A stretch of DNA of 64,000 nucleotides from positions 280,499 to 344,498 of the forward strand of contig JAJFFT010000004.1 in the NCBI GenBank assembly GCA_021776525.1. Direction: 5' to 3'. The notes below the pieces were generated by a model. The model was not told the DNA's origin, searched no databases, and saw only the letters and a program-made list of their open reading frames with translations. Of this stretch, positions 8,521 to 17,045 are shown in pieces. Every line of letters begins with the position of its first letter. Position 1 is the stretch's first letter. The translations under genes were made by a program, and so were the position numbers. Source of the DNA: Robiginitomaculum sp. (GTDB taxonomy: Bacteria; Pseudomonadota; Alphaproteobacteria; Caulobacterales; Maricaulaceae).

Positions 8521-9717
8521 CTAAATTCCAATATCATTGACGCTGACCAAGGCAAGCAGAATGGAAACAATAATAACACCAACCACCAGGCCAACAAAGC
8601 CAATCAATGCGGGCTCGGCAAGGTGCAACGCAGTACGCGCCCCGCGTTCAAGCCGGTTTTCCAGCAATGTAGCCAGACGTTCTGTGGCTTTACCCAACTC
8701 GCCCGTTTGCTCGCCAACCCGGATGATCTCTACCGCCAGCGGCGGCAACACCCCCGTGGTGGCAATCTGATCGGGCAGGGATGCACCACGACGTACCTCG
8801 GTCAAGGCATCTTCCAGCTGTGCCTTGGCATAGACATCAGACAGGCTGGCGCTGGCCAGCCGAAAGGCCGGAACAGCCGAAAGGCCATTTTGCAACAAAA
8901 CCGCTAAGACTCGGCAAAACCGGGCCGCCAACATAGAGCGTAATAAAGGGCCTATTCCGGGCAGTTTATGGGCAAAGGCAAAGGCCCGTCTTTGCGCACC
9001 TGTACTTCTCAGCCACAGGCCGGTTAAAAAACTGACGCCAATACCAAAGACGATCAAAAATGGTGCGGCTTTGGCTAGCCAACGCGCTGTTGCAAAAACG
9101 CCAGCGGCAAAGGCTGGCGGGGCAGCGCCCATATCGGCAAACACTTGTTCAAAACGTGGCACCACAAAAATCAACAAACCGCCGACAGCAAAAAAGGCCA
9201 GCACCAACAGAATGACCGGATAAATCAATGCGCCTTTTATTTCACCATCAAAGGCGGCGCGGCGCTCCTGCCAGTCGGCCAGATCGTTCAGCGCAGCGGG
9301 CAATGCACCAGACGCTTCACCGGCTTCGGCGATTTGGGGAAAAGGCGGCGGAAAGATTTCGGGTCTGGCGGCGAAGCCTTCTGCAAGGCTCATCCCGGCG
9401 CGGATATCTTCGCGCAATGCGATGGCTACCGATTGCATCAATGACGAGCTGACATAACGGGACAGGGATGAAAGTGCCTGTTCAACGGTCAGGCCGGCGC
9501 CGGTGAGAGCCCCCAATTCACGTACAATACGCGAAGCCGCTGTACTCGCACCGCGTGGCGGGCGCTTTTTTCTGGGCGGATTACCGGGCTTGGCTGATAC
9601 GGGGGTAAGGCCTTTTGCCCGAACCATCGCGGCCGCATCACTTTGGCTTGCGGCCTCGATAAATAGGTTGTGTTCCTGGCCATCCGGCCCAACGGCATGG
9701 ACCTGGTATCCGCTCAT
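8521..9717 (-). CDS. gspF: Type II secretion inner-membrane platform protein GspF
   Basis: GspF is the polytopic core of the assembly platform (398 residues). It has two T2SSF domains, at about 60-185 and 265-385, each followed by hydrophobic helices (GALIYPVILLVLAFFAVGGLLIFVVPRF and ALIGFVGLVVGVIIVSILLALVSVNDI). Conserved signatures such as LxxAGLTVEQALSSLS and AGEASGALPAALNDLADWQE are visible. The start overlaps the stop of gspE by four bases, as in most type II and type IV systems. Confidence 0.93.
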   Translation of the reverse strand: MSGYQVHAVGPDGQEHNLFIEAASQSDAAAMVRAKGLTPVSAKPGNPPRKKRPPRGASTAASRIVRELGALTGAGLTVEQALSSLSRYVSSSLMQSVAIALREDIRAGMSLAEGFAARPEIFPPPFPQIAEAGEASGALPAALNDLADWQERRAAFDGEIKGALIYPVILLVLAFFAVGGLLIFVVPRFEQVFADMGAAPPAFAAGVFATARWLAKAAPFLIVFGIGVSFLTGLWLRSTGAQRRAFAFAHKLPGIGPLLRSMLAARFCRVLAVLLQNGLSAVPAFRLASASLSDVYAKAQLEDALTEVRRGASLPDQIATTGVLPPLAVEIIRVGEQTGELGKATERLATLLENRLERGARTALHLAEPALIGFVGLVVGVIIVSILLALVSVNDIGI

Positions 9718-11357
9718 GATGATGCGTCCACACGTGTGCCCAACACCCGCCAGATTTCGTCGCTGTCGGTGATGCCAGCCTTGATTTTCGCCCGGCCATC
9801 ATCCTCTAAAGACAGAGCCCCGGACTCGCGCGCGGCGTGTTCAAACTCCAGCGCAGAAAGACCAGGCTGAATGATTTCCAGCAGGGCGGCATCCAGATCA
9901 ATGCTTTCAAATAGACCGCTGCGGCTCAGATAACCGGTGCCGGCACATGTTTCGCACCCGGTTCTGGTCCAGCGCCCTTTAACTTTTTTACGGCAGGACG
10001 GACACAATACCCGGATCAGCCTTTGTGAGAGGATGAGACGCAAGGTTGAGCGCAACAAAGATGGGTCAATGCCCATATCGATCAGGCGTGCCGGAGCACC
10101 AGCCGCAGTGTTGGCATGCAGCGTGGCCAGCACCAAATGCCCGGTTAGAGCTGCATTAACAGCAATCTCGGCGGTTTCACGATCGCGCAACTCGCCAACC
10201 ACAATCACGTCCGGGTCCTGACGCAATACCGAACGCAGGGCATTGGCAAAGGTCAGGCCAATGTCGGGGCGTACGGCAATCTGAGTGACCCCGTCGATTT
10301 GATATTCCACCGGGTCTTCTATGGAAATGACTTTGCGCTCTGGCGTGTTCAGCGTGCTGATCGCCCCGGCCAGTGTGGTGGTTTTGCCACCGCCGGTGGG
10401 GCCAACCACCAAGATCAGGCCAAAGGGTGCAGCCAGCCTTTTGCGCAACAAAGCCTCGTCCTTATCGCTGAGGCCCAGTGTTTGCAGACTCACTTCGGAA
10501 TCGCGATCTTCCAGCAGGCGGATCACGACGCTTTCGCCGTGGGCGCTGGGGGTGGTGGCAATCCGCAAGTCCAGCGGGGTCCCTGATATGCTGACCCTGG
10601 CTCGTCCATCCTGGGGACGGCGGCGTTCTGCAATATCCAGATCGGCAATAATTTTAATACGGGACACCACCAGCTGGGCCAATGATGCATCGGGGGCATC
10701 GCGGTCATGCAACACCCCGTCTATACGCAAACGAATGCGCAGTCTGTCGCGATAAGGTTCAACATGAATGTCCGAGGCTCGGTTCACCAAGGCATCTTTG
10801 ATCAGGTCATTGACCAGACGCACCACCGGGGCCTCGCTGGCCAGATCGCGTAAATGCTCGGCATCGGCATCATCAACGCCCATAGTGTTTTGGGCGTCAT
10901 TTTTGCGGTCCGGTGCCCCAAAGTACCGTTCCAGCGCGGTTTCAATATCCGCAAGTGACGCCAGCCCCAGAGCGACCGGCTTGCCCGTGGCCAGCGCGAT
11001 GGCATCGGCAATGCTGGCAGCAGTGGGATCGGCCAGGGCCAGAAGAACGTGATGCTCTTCTGAGCGGGCAATGCAGGCCTGATTAGCCTGCAAAAAATCA
11101 GGGTTGATGGCGCCGTCTGTCGGGTCCTCCTGATCAAAGTCACTGGTGCTGAGGCGGGGCAGGTCATGAGCCTGTGCCAGAGCATCGGCAATGGCAGCAT
11201 CGCTCAACAGGCCCAAACGCCGCACAATCGAGGCCAGTGGCTCACCGCTGTCTTTGGCGGCGCGCATGGCCCGGCGCTGATCCGCATCGGAAAGACCGGC
11301 GCTTTGCAACCAGTTGCCGGCGTCTCTGTGCTTTGCTGGTATTTCTGCCGTACTCAC
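9714..11357 (-). CDS. gspE: Type II secretion ATPase GspE
   Basis: GspE is the hexameric cytoplasmic ATPase that powers pseudopilus assembly (547 residues). It has an N-terminal MshEN-like region, a Walker A motif GPTGGGKTTT (about residue 315), Asp and His boxes, and a Walker B region VIVVGELRDRETA. The zinc-binding loop CPSCRKK...CETCAGTGY is present near residue 460, as in true GspE/PilB. Its ATG overlaps the stop of the RgpF-like glycan gene (ATGA), so translation of the secretion ATPase is coupled to a polysaccharide gene. That junction shows the glycan genes are built into the operon. Confidence 0.95.
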   Translation of the reverse strand: MSTAEIPAKHRDAGNWLQSAGLSDADQRRAMRAAKDSGEPLASIVRRLGLLSDAAIADALAQAHDLPRLSTSDFDQEDPTDGAINPDFLQANQACIARSEEHHVLLALADPTAASIADAIALATGKPVALGLASLADIETALERYFGAPDRKNDAQNTMGVDDADAEHLRDLASEAPVVRLVNDLIKDALVNRASDIHVEPYRDRLRIRLRIDGVLHDRDAPDASLAQLVVSRIKIIADLDIAERRRPQDGRARVSISGTPLDLRIATTPSAHGESVVIRLLEDRDSEVSLQTLGLSDKDEALLRKRLAAPFGLILVVGPTGGGKTTTLAGAISTLNTPERKVISIEDPVEYQIDGVTQIAVRPDIGLTFANALRSVLRQDPDVIVVGELRDRETAEIAVNAALTGHLVLATLHANTAAGAPARLIDMGIDPSLLRSTLRLILSQRLIRVLCPSCRKKVKGRWTRTGCETCAGTGYLSRSGLFESIDLDAALLEIIQPGLSALEFEHAARESGALSLEDDGRAKIKAGITDSDEIWRVLGTRVDASS

Positions 11358-12403
11358 ATAAACCGTCCGCGCATGGTGAATTCCAGGTGTCTGATGATCA
11401 GGCTTGTATCATAATCGCTGGCAGCATTGATAATGTTTTCCCAGCGATAAAGGCTGGGCAAGCCCGAGGGATTACGTTGCAAGACTTCGCGTTTGATGAA
11501 GGGATAGCCGAATTTAACAATCAGCCGGTCCCAAAAGAAATGCGTGACATTCAGGGGGTGACCTTGTTCGGCATGCTCGAAAATACGTTTCAGAAATTTA
11601 CGATGCGCGGGCAATAGAGCTTTGTTTTCCAAAATCGATGCATCGCCTATGCGATCAAAAAAATCACTGAGCAAGACCCGGTAAGGAAAAACTGCCTGGA
11701 CCTTCAGGCCGACTTTGCGCATGTCCGTTGAAATACCAATTTCATGCTTGCGGATGACCCATGATTTTGACGGGACATGAACATAGGTCTTCCAGCGTTT
11801 TTGAAACGCCGGGTGTTTCAGAGCGGCGGCGTGAAACACCAGAAAATAGCTTTGTAAATGGTGCGCACTGTCCCAGCTGTCTGTCAGGCCCCAAATGTCC
11901 GCAACATCGGGGTCCATGCGGTCATAGGTTTCGGACAGTGAAAAGAGCGGCCCATAGGCGCTGTCATTGCACAGAGTGATTGTGGAAAATCGCGATAATT
12001 CACCCAAGGATTTGAGGCCATCGGCATAGGCCCCAAAATCGTAACCCTTATTTTTGCGCCAGAGAGTCTGGATACACAGATCACCCAGCTTTTGGCGTTC
12101 TTTCTCTGGAAACTTCGGGCTATTGGTTACAAAGACCACCGTGCGCCCGGCCTCGCGCAAAGCTTTAATGTAATCAAGAACGTAATCGTGCACACGGCCA
12201 TATTGATCGTAATGAACAAAAATCGCGACGTGCTTGTGTTTTTCGGGAGTTGGCGCAACGCCCCAGCTTTTGCGGATAAAGGTTCCACGTCCAAAGATCA
12301 GCGCCCATGCAAATTTGATATATTGCACCACATAGTCGCTGCGCTCGCGGGCGCCAAAAAATAGCATCCAAATGCGCCGTAATACGTTTTGTATTTTTTT
12401 CAT
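11354..12403 (-). CDS. RgpF-like rhamnan-synthesis family glycosyltransferase
   Basis: This 349-residue protein shows the pattern of the rhamnan synthesis F family. Residues 50-135 read HVAIFVHYDQYGRVHDYVL, VFVTNSPKFP and KNKGYDFGAYADGL, and LCNDSAYGPLF follows. Members add rhamnose or related sugars to cell-surface polysaccharides from a nucleotide sugar in the cytoplasm. No signal peptide or membrane span is evident. It lies six bases after the methyltransferase gene and overlaps gspE by four. The exact donor and acceptor cannot be read from sequence. Its place beside a Wzm/Wzt-type exporter supports a role in glycan assembly. Confidence 0.8.
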   Translation of the reverse strand: MKKIQNVLRRIWMLFFGARERSDYVVQYIKFAWALIFGRGTFIRKSWGVAPTPEKHKHVAIFVHYDQYGRVHDYVLDYIKALREAGRTVVFVTNSPKFPEKERQKLGDLCIQTLWRKNKGYDFGAYADGLKSLGELSRFSTITLCNDSAYGPLFSLSETYDRMDPDVADIWGLTDSWDSAHHLQSYFLVFHAAALKHPAFQKRWKTYVHVPSKSWVIRKHEIGISTDMRKVGLKVQAVFPYRVLLSDFFDRIGDASILENKALLPAHRKFLKRIFEHAEQGHPLNVTHFFWDRLIVKFGYPFIKREVLQRNPSGLPSLYRWENIINAASDYDTSLIIRHLEFTMRGRFM

Positions 12404-12409
12404 GCTCTT

Positions 12410-14710
12410 CTATGCTGCGTCCACAATGGCGGCGTCAAGTTCTGCCTCTCTGTTGCCAATCAGTTCATTCACTAAATCAGCCTGGGGGTGTGCTCTGTTA
12501 TAAAGCCCATCCTTGGTGTGTTGTGCATCCACTGTCTGGCCTTGTCTGGCTTGAACCAGCACCAGATGAAAGGTCCCCTGAATGGCCATTTCTGTGTGCG
12601 TTTGTTGTGCGCATAAGGCCCCGAAATAATAGGCAGCATCATCCAGATCGCTGCGCCGCTTCAAAGCATCCAGGCCCAGTGCAAATTGCAAGCCGGGGTC
12701 TTGATTGTCTGAGGCCAGAGCCTTGACAGTGCCAAGGTATTGCGCGGCGATTTTTGTATCGCCGACATTCACTGCATTCAGAAAAATATGGGCCTTGGCG
12801 GCGTTAATGCGGGCCTCGGTGTCGGCGCGATGATCATCGTCAGACAGTGCCAGAGCTTTCTCCAGCCAGCCCAGCGCCTTTTGCGGCTGGTCAGCCAGAT
12901 AGGCCAGCCCCAGGGCTTCGGCAATGGCAAAGTCTTTTGGTTTTAGTGCCCGGCTCTGCAAAGCCGTGCTGATAATGTCGCGTTTGGTGGCAAAGGCGCT
13001 CTGACCACCCTGTACCAGCAGCTCGACCCCATGAGCCGCAGCATGGCTGGCCCAAATATCACGCATCGCATTGCTTTGTGTATCATTTGGGGCATGTTCC
13101 AGCGCTTTTTGGAGCCAGGCAACGCCACTGGCCCGGTCAAAGTCGTAGTTTAGGGCCATCATGGCGAGCCCCATGGCGGCGGCACGCTCGAAGGCGCTGG
13201 TACAATTTGTGGTCTGCAAGGCGCTGATAACGTTGGGGCGCAGTGTCGCTGCGGCTGAATACTCCCCGTTATTCGCAGCGGCGGCAAACACCTCAAAGTG
13301 GGTTTTATTGAACTGTTCTGGCAAAGAGAGGCGAATGGTATCATCAAGGTTTTCGAACGCACTAATGGCTTGGGGCAGGTCGGATCGGATCAGCAGGCTG
13401 ATGATCAGAAGCTGTGCGGATTGCGCCAGTTTGCGACTGTCCAGATCCGAAGCATTGACCATGGTCAGGGCAGGCTCAATGATCTGGTAACTGCGTGTAC
13501 AAGCCCTGAAATAGGCCAAAGCCTGATCATGGTCCTGCGCATGGTTCAGGGCTTGTATGCCGCCGCAATAAAGCGCGCTGGTCAGATTAAACGGACGTGT
13601 GTCTGCATACGCAATAAAATCGGGCCGGGCCTGCGTATCGGTTTCGATGCTTTTGGGGTCATTAAGATCAAGGCCGTAAACCTTGGTCCAATGGGTGTGC
13701 AGCTTGGCAAAGGTTTGTTGTGCCGGTTCATAGTCTCCGGCATCAATCTGGGCGCGTAACAATCGCCCGGCATAGCCAGAGGTCAGATGGTGAGGCAGAT
13801 CTTGACGACGCAACCCTTCTTGCAGATAGCGTAATAAAACCGGCCGATCTATTGGCCTGTCGAAGTCCACATTCAGCGGTTCGCTGGAGGCAAAGGCATA
13901 AAGCGTATCTCCGGTGGATTTGACCTCGGTATGAGAGAATCCGGCGCGTTGTAAACAGGCCTTCAGGCCGCCTTCGCTGAACAATACCAGATGTGATCCG
14001 GGCGAGAGCAGCGGTATAACCTCTTCGATGGGGCGCTCTTGGCGCAGGCCACCAATATCGGGGGTGGTTAGCAATACCGTTCCATGGGCTCCGGCGGCAT
14101 GTGCCAGAACCCCAACAAAGGGATCGGGGTCGGCGATATGCTCGATAACTTCAGACGAAAAAATTAAATCAAAGGGCCCGTTATCCAATTTGGTGTCGGC
14201 ATCAAGATAGCCATCCATAATGGGGATGCCCAATTCTGATGATCCGGTGCGCGCTATATGAGAGGGGTCAATGCCCTGAACCGTCCACCCCAAAGCGCTC
14301 GAAGCGAAATCAAGAGAAAACCCGTATCCACATCCGACCTCCAGCAAAGAGGAGGTATTATCTTTCTGCGCCCAGAAGAATGGCGCAATCATTGTTTCCA
14401 GGCCCGCGCCTTGCTCCACGTAAAACTTTTTGGGCGCGTCATAACCGTCTACTTGCCCGCCATGTGACTGGTTTTCATAAATCGGCGCGGATACGTCCGG
14501 GCAATGTGCCGTCTGGCAAGCCGGGCAGTCATAAAGACGATAGCGGCGAATCCGAGAGTAGGGCGAGGCGATAGATCGTACCGTTTGCATTGTTGAGTGT
14601 ATATGACAGGCCGGACAGCGTAGCTGTCGAGGCAGGCCTTTTTCCCAACACAGCCAGCCTTTTTTGTGGGCCAAAGGTGTCAGGCTTTCAAGAAAATGCA
14701 ATACGGTCAT
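12410..14710 (-). CDS. Zinc-ribbon / SAM methyltransferase / helical-repeat protein
   Basis: This multidomain protein of about 766 residues begins with two CxxC pairs (CPACHIHS and DCPACQTAHCPD, residues 30-72) that form a probable zinc ribbon. A Rossmann methyltransferase follows at about 115-260, with motif I LLEVGCGYGFSLDFA and SSEVIEHIADP. This layout resembles C-methyltransferases that act on nucleotide sugars or glycans. From about 290 to the end the sequence is alpha-helical and TPR-like, with repeats such as ALGWLEKALALSDD. The track start at 14719 is TTG; ATG 14710 is used. It overlaps the ABC ATPase gene. The sugar target is unknown; methylating the glycan exported next door is a reasonable guess. 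Confidence 0.72.
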   Translation of the reverse strand: MTVLHFLESLTPLAHKKGWLCWEKGLPRQLRCPACHIHSTMQTVRSIASPYSRIRRYRLYDCPACQTAHCPDVSAPIYENQSHGGQVDGYDAPKKFYVEQGAGLETMIAPFFWAQKDNTSSLLEVGCGYGFSLDFASSALGWTVQGIDPSHIARTGSSELGIPIMDGYLDADTKLDNGPFDLIFSSEVIEHIADPDPFVGVLAHAAGAHGTVLLTTPDIGGLRQERPIEEVIPLLSPGSHLVLFSEGGLKACLQRAGFSHTEVKSTGDTLYAFASSEPLNVDFDRPIDRPVLLRYLQEGLRRQDLPHHLTSGYAGRLLRAQIDAGDYEPAQQTFAKLHTHWTKVYGLDLNDPKSIETDTQARPDFIAYADTRPFNLTSALYCGGIQALNHAQDHDQALAYFRACTRSYQIIEPALTMVNASDLDSRKLAQSAQLLIISLLIRSDLPQAISAFENLDDTIRLSLPEQFNKTHFEVFAAAANNGEYSAAATLRPNVISALQTTNCTSAFERAAAMGLAMMALNYDFDRASGVAWLQKALEHAPNDTQSNAMRDIWASHAAAHGVELLVQGGQSAFATKRDIISTALQSRALKPKDFAIAEALGLAYLADQPQKALGWLEKALALSDDDHRADTEARINAAKAHIFLNAVNVGDTKIAAQYLGTVKALASDNQDPGLQFALGLDALKRRSDLDDAAYYFGALCAQQTHTEMAIQGTFHLVLVQARQGQTVDAQHTKDGLYNRAHPQADLVNELIGNREAELDAAIVDAA

Positions 14711-15422
14711 AATGTTCAATCGCTGTGTCTATCGGTCCTGAATACAGAGACTTTCCGTCATTGAGAACCAGACCGTCATCACATAAGTCACGTAAGACAG
14801 CAGTGGCGTGGCTGACCATGACAAAGGCCTTGCCTTGTGCTTTGGCGGCATAGAAAAAATCAAAGCATTTCAGTTGAAAAGCCGCATCGCCTGCGCCTAG
14901 CGCCTCATCTATGAGCAAGATGTCTGTGGGGGCCATGGCCGCCATGGAAAAGCCAAGGCGAGCATATTGCCCGGCCGAATACCACCGTGTTGGTTCATTC
15001 AACTTGTCACCAAGTGCGCTAAACGCGGCGGTGCGGTCATAATATTCATCACGCTTGTCAGTGGGAACGTGCAACAACCGGGCGACAAGGCGCAGGTTTT
15101 CCCATCCGGTCAGATCAGGATGCGCTCCGGCACCAACTTCCAGTAAGGCGCCAATCTGGCCACGCAAGATGGCCTCGCCTTCGCTGGGGTCCACAATCCC
15201 GGCTAGAATTTTCAAAAGGGTACTTTTGCCAGAACCATTACGTCCCATCACCGCCAGCGCCTTGCCCGGTTCCAGGGTGAAGCTGATCTGATCGAGAGCC
15301 GTGCGGGTTTTCTTCGTCTCGCCGCCAAGGCGGTGGTAAAGCGGGCGATCGCCACCAGTATTGATCAGGGCAAAGCGTTTGGTCAGGTCACGTGCTTCAA
15401 TGGCCAAAGATTTAGAGCTCAT
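14688..15422 (-). CDS. Polysaccharide ABC exporter ATPase (Wzt/KpsT-like)
   Basis: This cytoplasmic ATPase of about 244 residues would energise glycan export across the inner membrane. It has Walker A GRNGSGKSTLL, a signature region RWYSAGQYARLGFSMA typical of the polysaccharide branch, where LSxGQ is altered, and Walker B ILLIDEALGAGD. The Wzt carbohydrate-binding C-terminal domain is absent, so it looks like KpsT or a short Wzt. The track start at 15530 is inside the permease gene; ATG 15422 (MSSKSLAIEARDLTKRF) is the natural start and overlaps the permease stop by 11 bases. Confidence 0.88.
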   Translation of the reverse strand: MSSKSLAIEARDLTKRFALINTGGDRPLYHRLGGETKKTRTALDQISFTLEPGKALAVMGRNGSGKSTLLKILAGIVDPSEGEAILRGQIGALLEVGAGAHPDLTGWENLRLVARLLHVPTDKRDEYYDRTAAFSALGDKLNEPTRWYSAGQYARLGFSMAAMAPTDILLIDEALGAGDAAFQLKCFDFFYAAKAQGKAFVMVSHATAVLRDLCDDGLVLNDGKSLYSGPIDTAIEHYDRIAFS

Positions 15423-16233
15423 CCGCGGCACGTCCTTCCAGCGCAAGGAACATCCACAAGCCAATCGCCCCCAGCGTGAACGCCGCCAGTGCGGATATAC
15501 CAAAATGCCCCCAATGGGGCGCAGGGGCACCCAAAAGGGACCAACGCAGGGCGCTGATCAGACCTGAAAACGGGTTGAGGGCGTAGAGTGCTTGCCATTT
15601 GTCCGGGATCAGTGAGGCCGGGTAGATGACCGGTGAGGAAAACATCAAAATTTGCAGGCCCAGAGGAACCATTTGGCGCATATCGCGCCAGACCCCGCAC
15701 AGCGCCCCTAAAATGGCTGATAAGCCAAAAGTGGCAACCATGGTTATGGCAACAAAAACCGGTGCCATCAGAAGTGGCCATCCCGGTTGTGTACCGAACA
15801 ACAAACCTGCAATTACGGCCACGGTGAGGGCGATACTGCTATCGACCATTGCACTTAAGTTGGCGGAGATGATCGGGTAAAGTCTTGGCATGGGGGTCTG
15901 GCGTAAAAGCGGCGCTGCCGACAGGAACGCATTGGCCCCCTCCGCGGCACTGTTGGCCACCAATGACCACAAGGCAACGCCGGTAAAGACCATGGCAGGG
16001 TATGGGGTGCCGTCACTGGGCACGCGCACCAACATGCCAAAAAAAACAGAAAACACCACCGCTTGGGCGGCAGGTTGCAAGATTAGCCAGCCAAGGCCAA
16101 TGGCCGGTTTGGCAAAGCGCCCGCGGATATGGCGAAATGTCAGGGCCCACAATGCTTCGCGCTGTGCCCAAAGGTCGAGCAGGCGGCCTGCGGGGCGCGC
16201 TTTTCGAATGGTGATGTGATGTTCCATCGACAT
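15412..16233 (-). CDS. Polysaccharide ABC exporter permease (Wzm/KpsM-like)
   Basis: This ABC-2 type inner-membrane permease would pair with the ATPase encoded next. It has about six hydrophobic helices and the family marks RHIRGRFAKPAIGLGWLILQP near the N-terminus and FSSPVIYP in the C-terminal half. Several starts are possible: the track start 16305 lies inside gspO, ATG 16254 follows the gspO stop, and ATG 16233 has AAGG at a 5-base gap and is preferred. Classical Wzm and KpsM proteins export O-antigen or capsule glycans. Confidence 0.85.
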   Translation of the reverse strand: MSMEHHITIRKARPAGRLLDLWAQREALWALTFRHIRGRFAKPAIGLGWLILQPAAQAVVFSVFFGMLVRVPSDGTPYPAMVFTGVALWSLVANSAAEGANAFLSAAPLLRQTPMPRLYPIISANLSAMVDSSIALTVAVIAGLLFGTQPGWPLLMAPVFVAITMVATFGLSAILGALCGVWRDMRQMVPLGLQILMFSSPVIYPASLIPDKWQALYALNPFSGLISALRWSLLGAPAPHWGHFGISALAAFTLGAIGLWMFLALEGRAADEL

Positions 16234-16259
16234 GACTGCCTTGTGCCTCACCATGTGCC

Positions 16260-17045
16260 TCACAGCAAGGCGAAATTGGTTCCTGTAAAGCCGGACCAGA
16301 GCCACAGCACATAAATCGAAAGCGCCAGAGCCGGGCCAAACGGGATTTGGGTATCGCGACGTAAAGACTTGCCTTTACTGCCCACGATTAAAACCGCCAA
16401 AGCGGCCGAGGCGGCCATCAAAATAATCCAGGGCAGGGCAAAAACGCTCATCCAGGCTCCGCCACCAGCCAAGAGTTTGGCATCGCCAAGCCCCAGGCCT
16501 TCATGGCCGCGCAACATGCGATAAGTAAAGGCAACGCTCCAGAAGATGCCATACCCAAAGGCCGCGCCGATGATGGCACTGAGCAGCCCCGCATTGCCGT
16601 GGGTCAGATAGAAGACAACGCCGCCGCTGGTTATGATGAAATATGAGGCCCCGTTGGGGATCAGTTTGGTTCGGTAATCGACCAGAGCAATGAACAACAG
16701 AACCGCGCCAAGGGTGGCACTGACCAGCATCATCCAGCCATGAAACACATAGACCGCGCTCAGTGCAATAAGTGTGCTGGCTAGTTCGGCAACAATATGC
16801 TGGCGATTGATCGGCGTGCCGCAGTTTTTGCAGCGGCCATGCAGGATGAAAAAGCTGAGGAGCGGGATGAGATCAAGCAAGCCAAGAGCACGGCCACATT
16901 GTGCACAGGATGAACGCGAGGCCCCCAGATTGGAACGGCGTGGCCAATCCAGAGCACTGGCGCTGATAAAACTGCCCATAAAAGGCCCGGTCAGAATGAG
17001 AAACAGGCTCAACCAATTGTCGTTGGCCAAAACCGGTAATGTCAT
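16260..17045 (-). CDS. gspO: Prepilin peptidase / N-methyltransferase GspO
   Basis: This is an A24-family aspartic prepilin peptidase of 261 residues that cleaves and N-methylates the pseudopilins of the operon. The N-terminal methylation domain carries the four-cysteine zinc motif (SCAQCGRALG...RCKNCGTPI). The second catalytic Asp lies in the GxGD motif (GLGLGDAKLLAGGGAW), and the first in LVDYRTKLIPN. Seven or eight membrane helices fill the rest. The start overlaps the gspD stop by four bases. As no other prepilin peptidase is visible in the window, this enzyme probably serves GspG to GspK. Confidence 0.93.
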   Translation of the reverse strand: MTLPVLANDNWLSLFLILTGPFMGSFISASALDWPRRSNLGASRSSCAQCGRALGLLDLIPLLSFFILHGRCKNCGTPINRQHIVAELASTLIALSAVYVFHGWMMLVSATLGAVLLFIALVDYRTKLIPNGASYFIITSGGVVFYLTHGNAGLLSAIIGAAFGYGIFWSVAFTYRMLRGHEGLGLGDAKLLAGGGAWMSVFALPWIILMAASAALAVLIVGSKGKSLRRDTQIPFGPALALSIYVLWLWSGFTGTNFALL

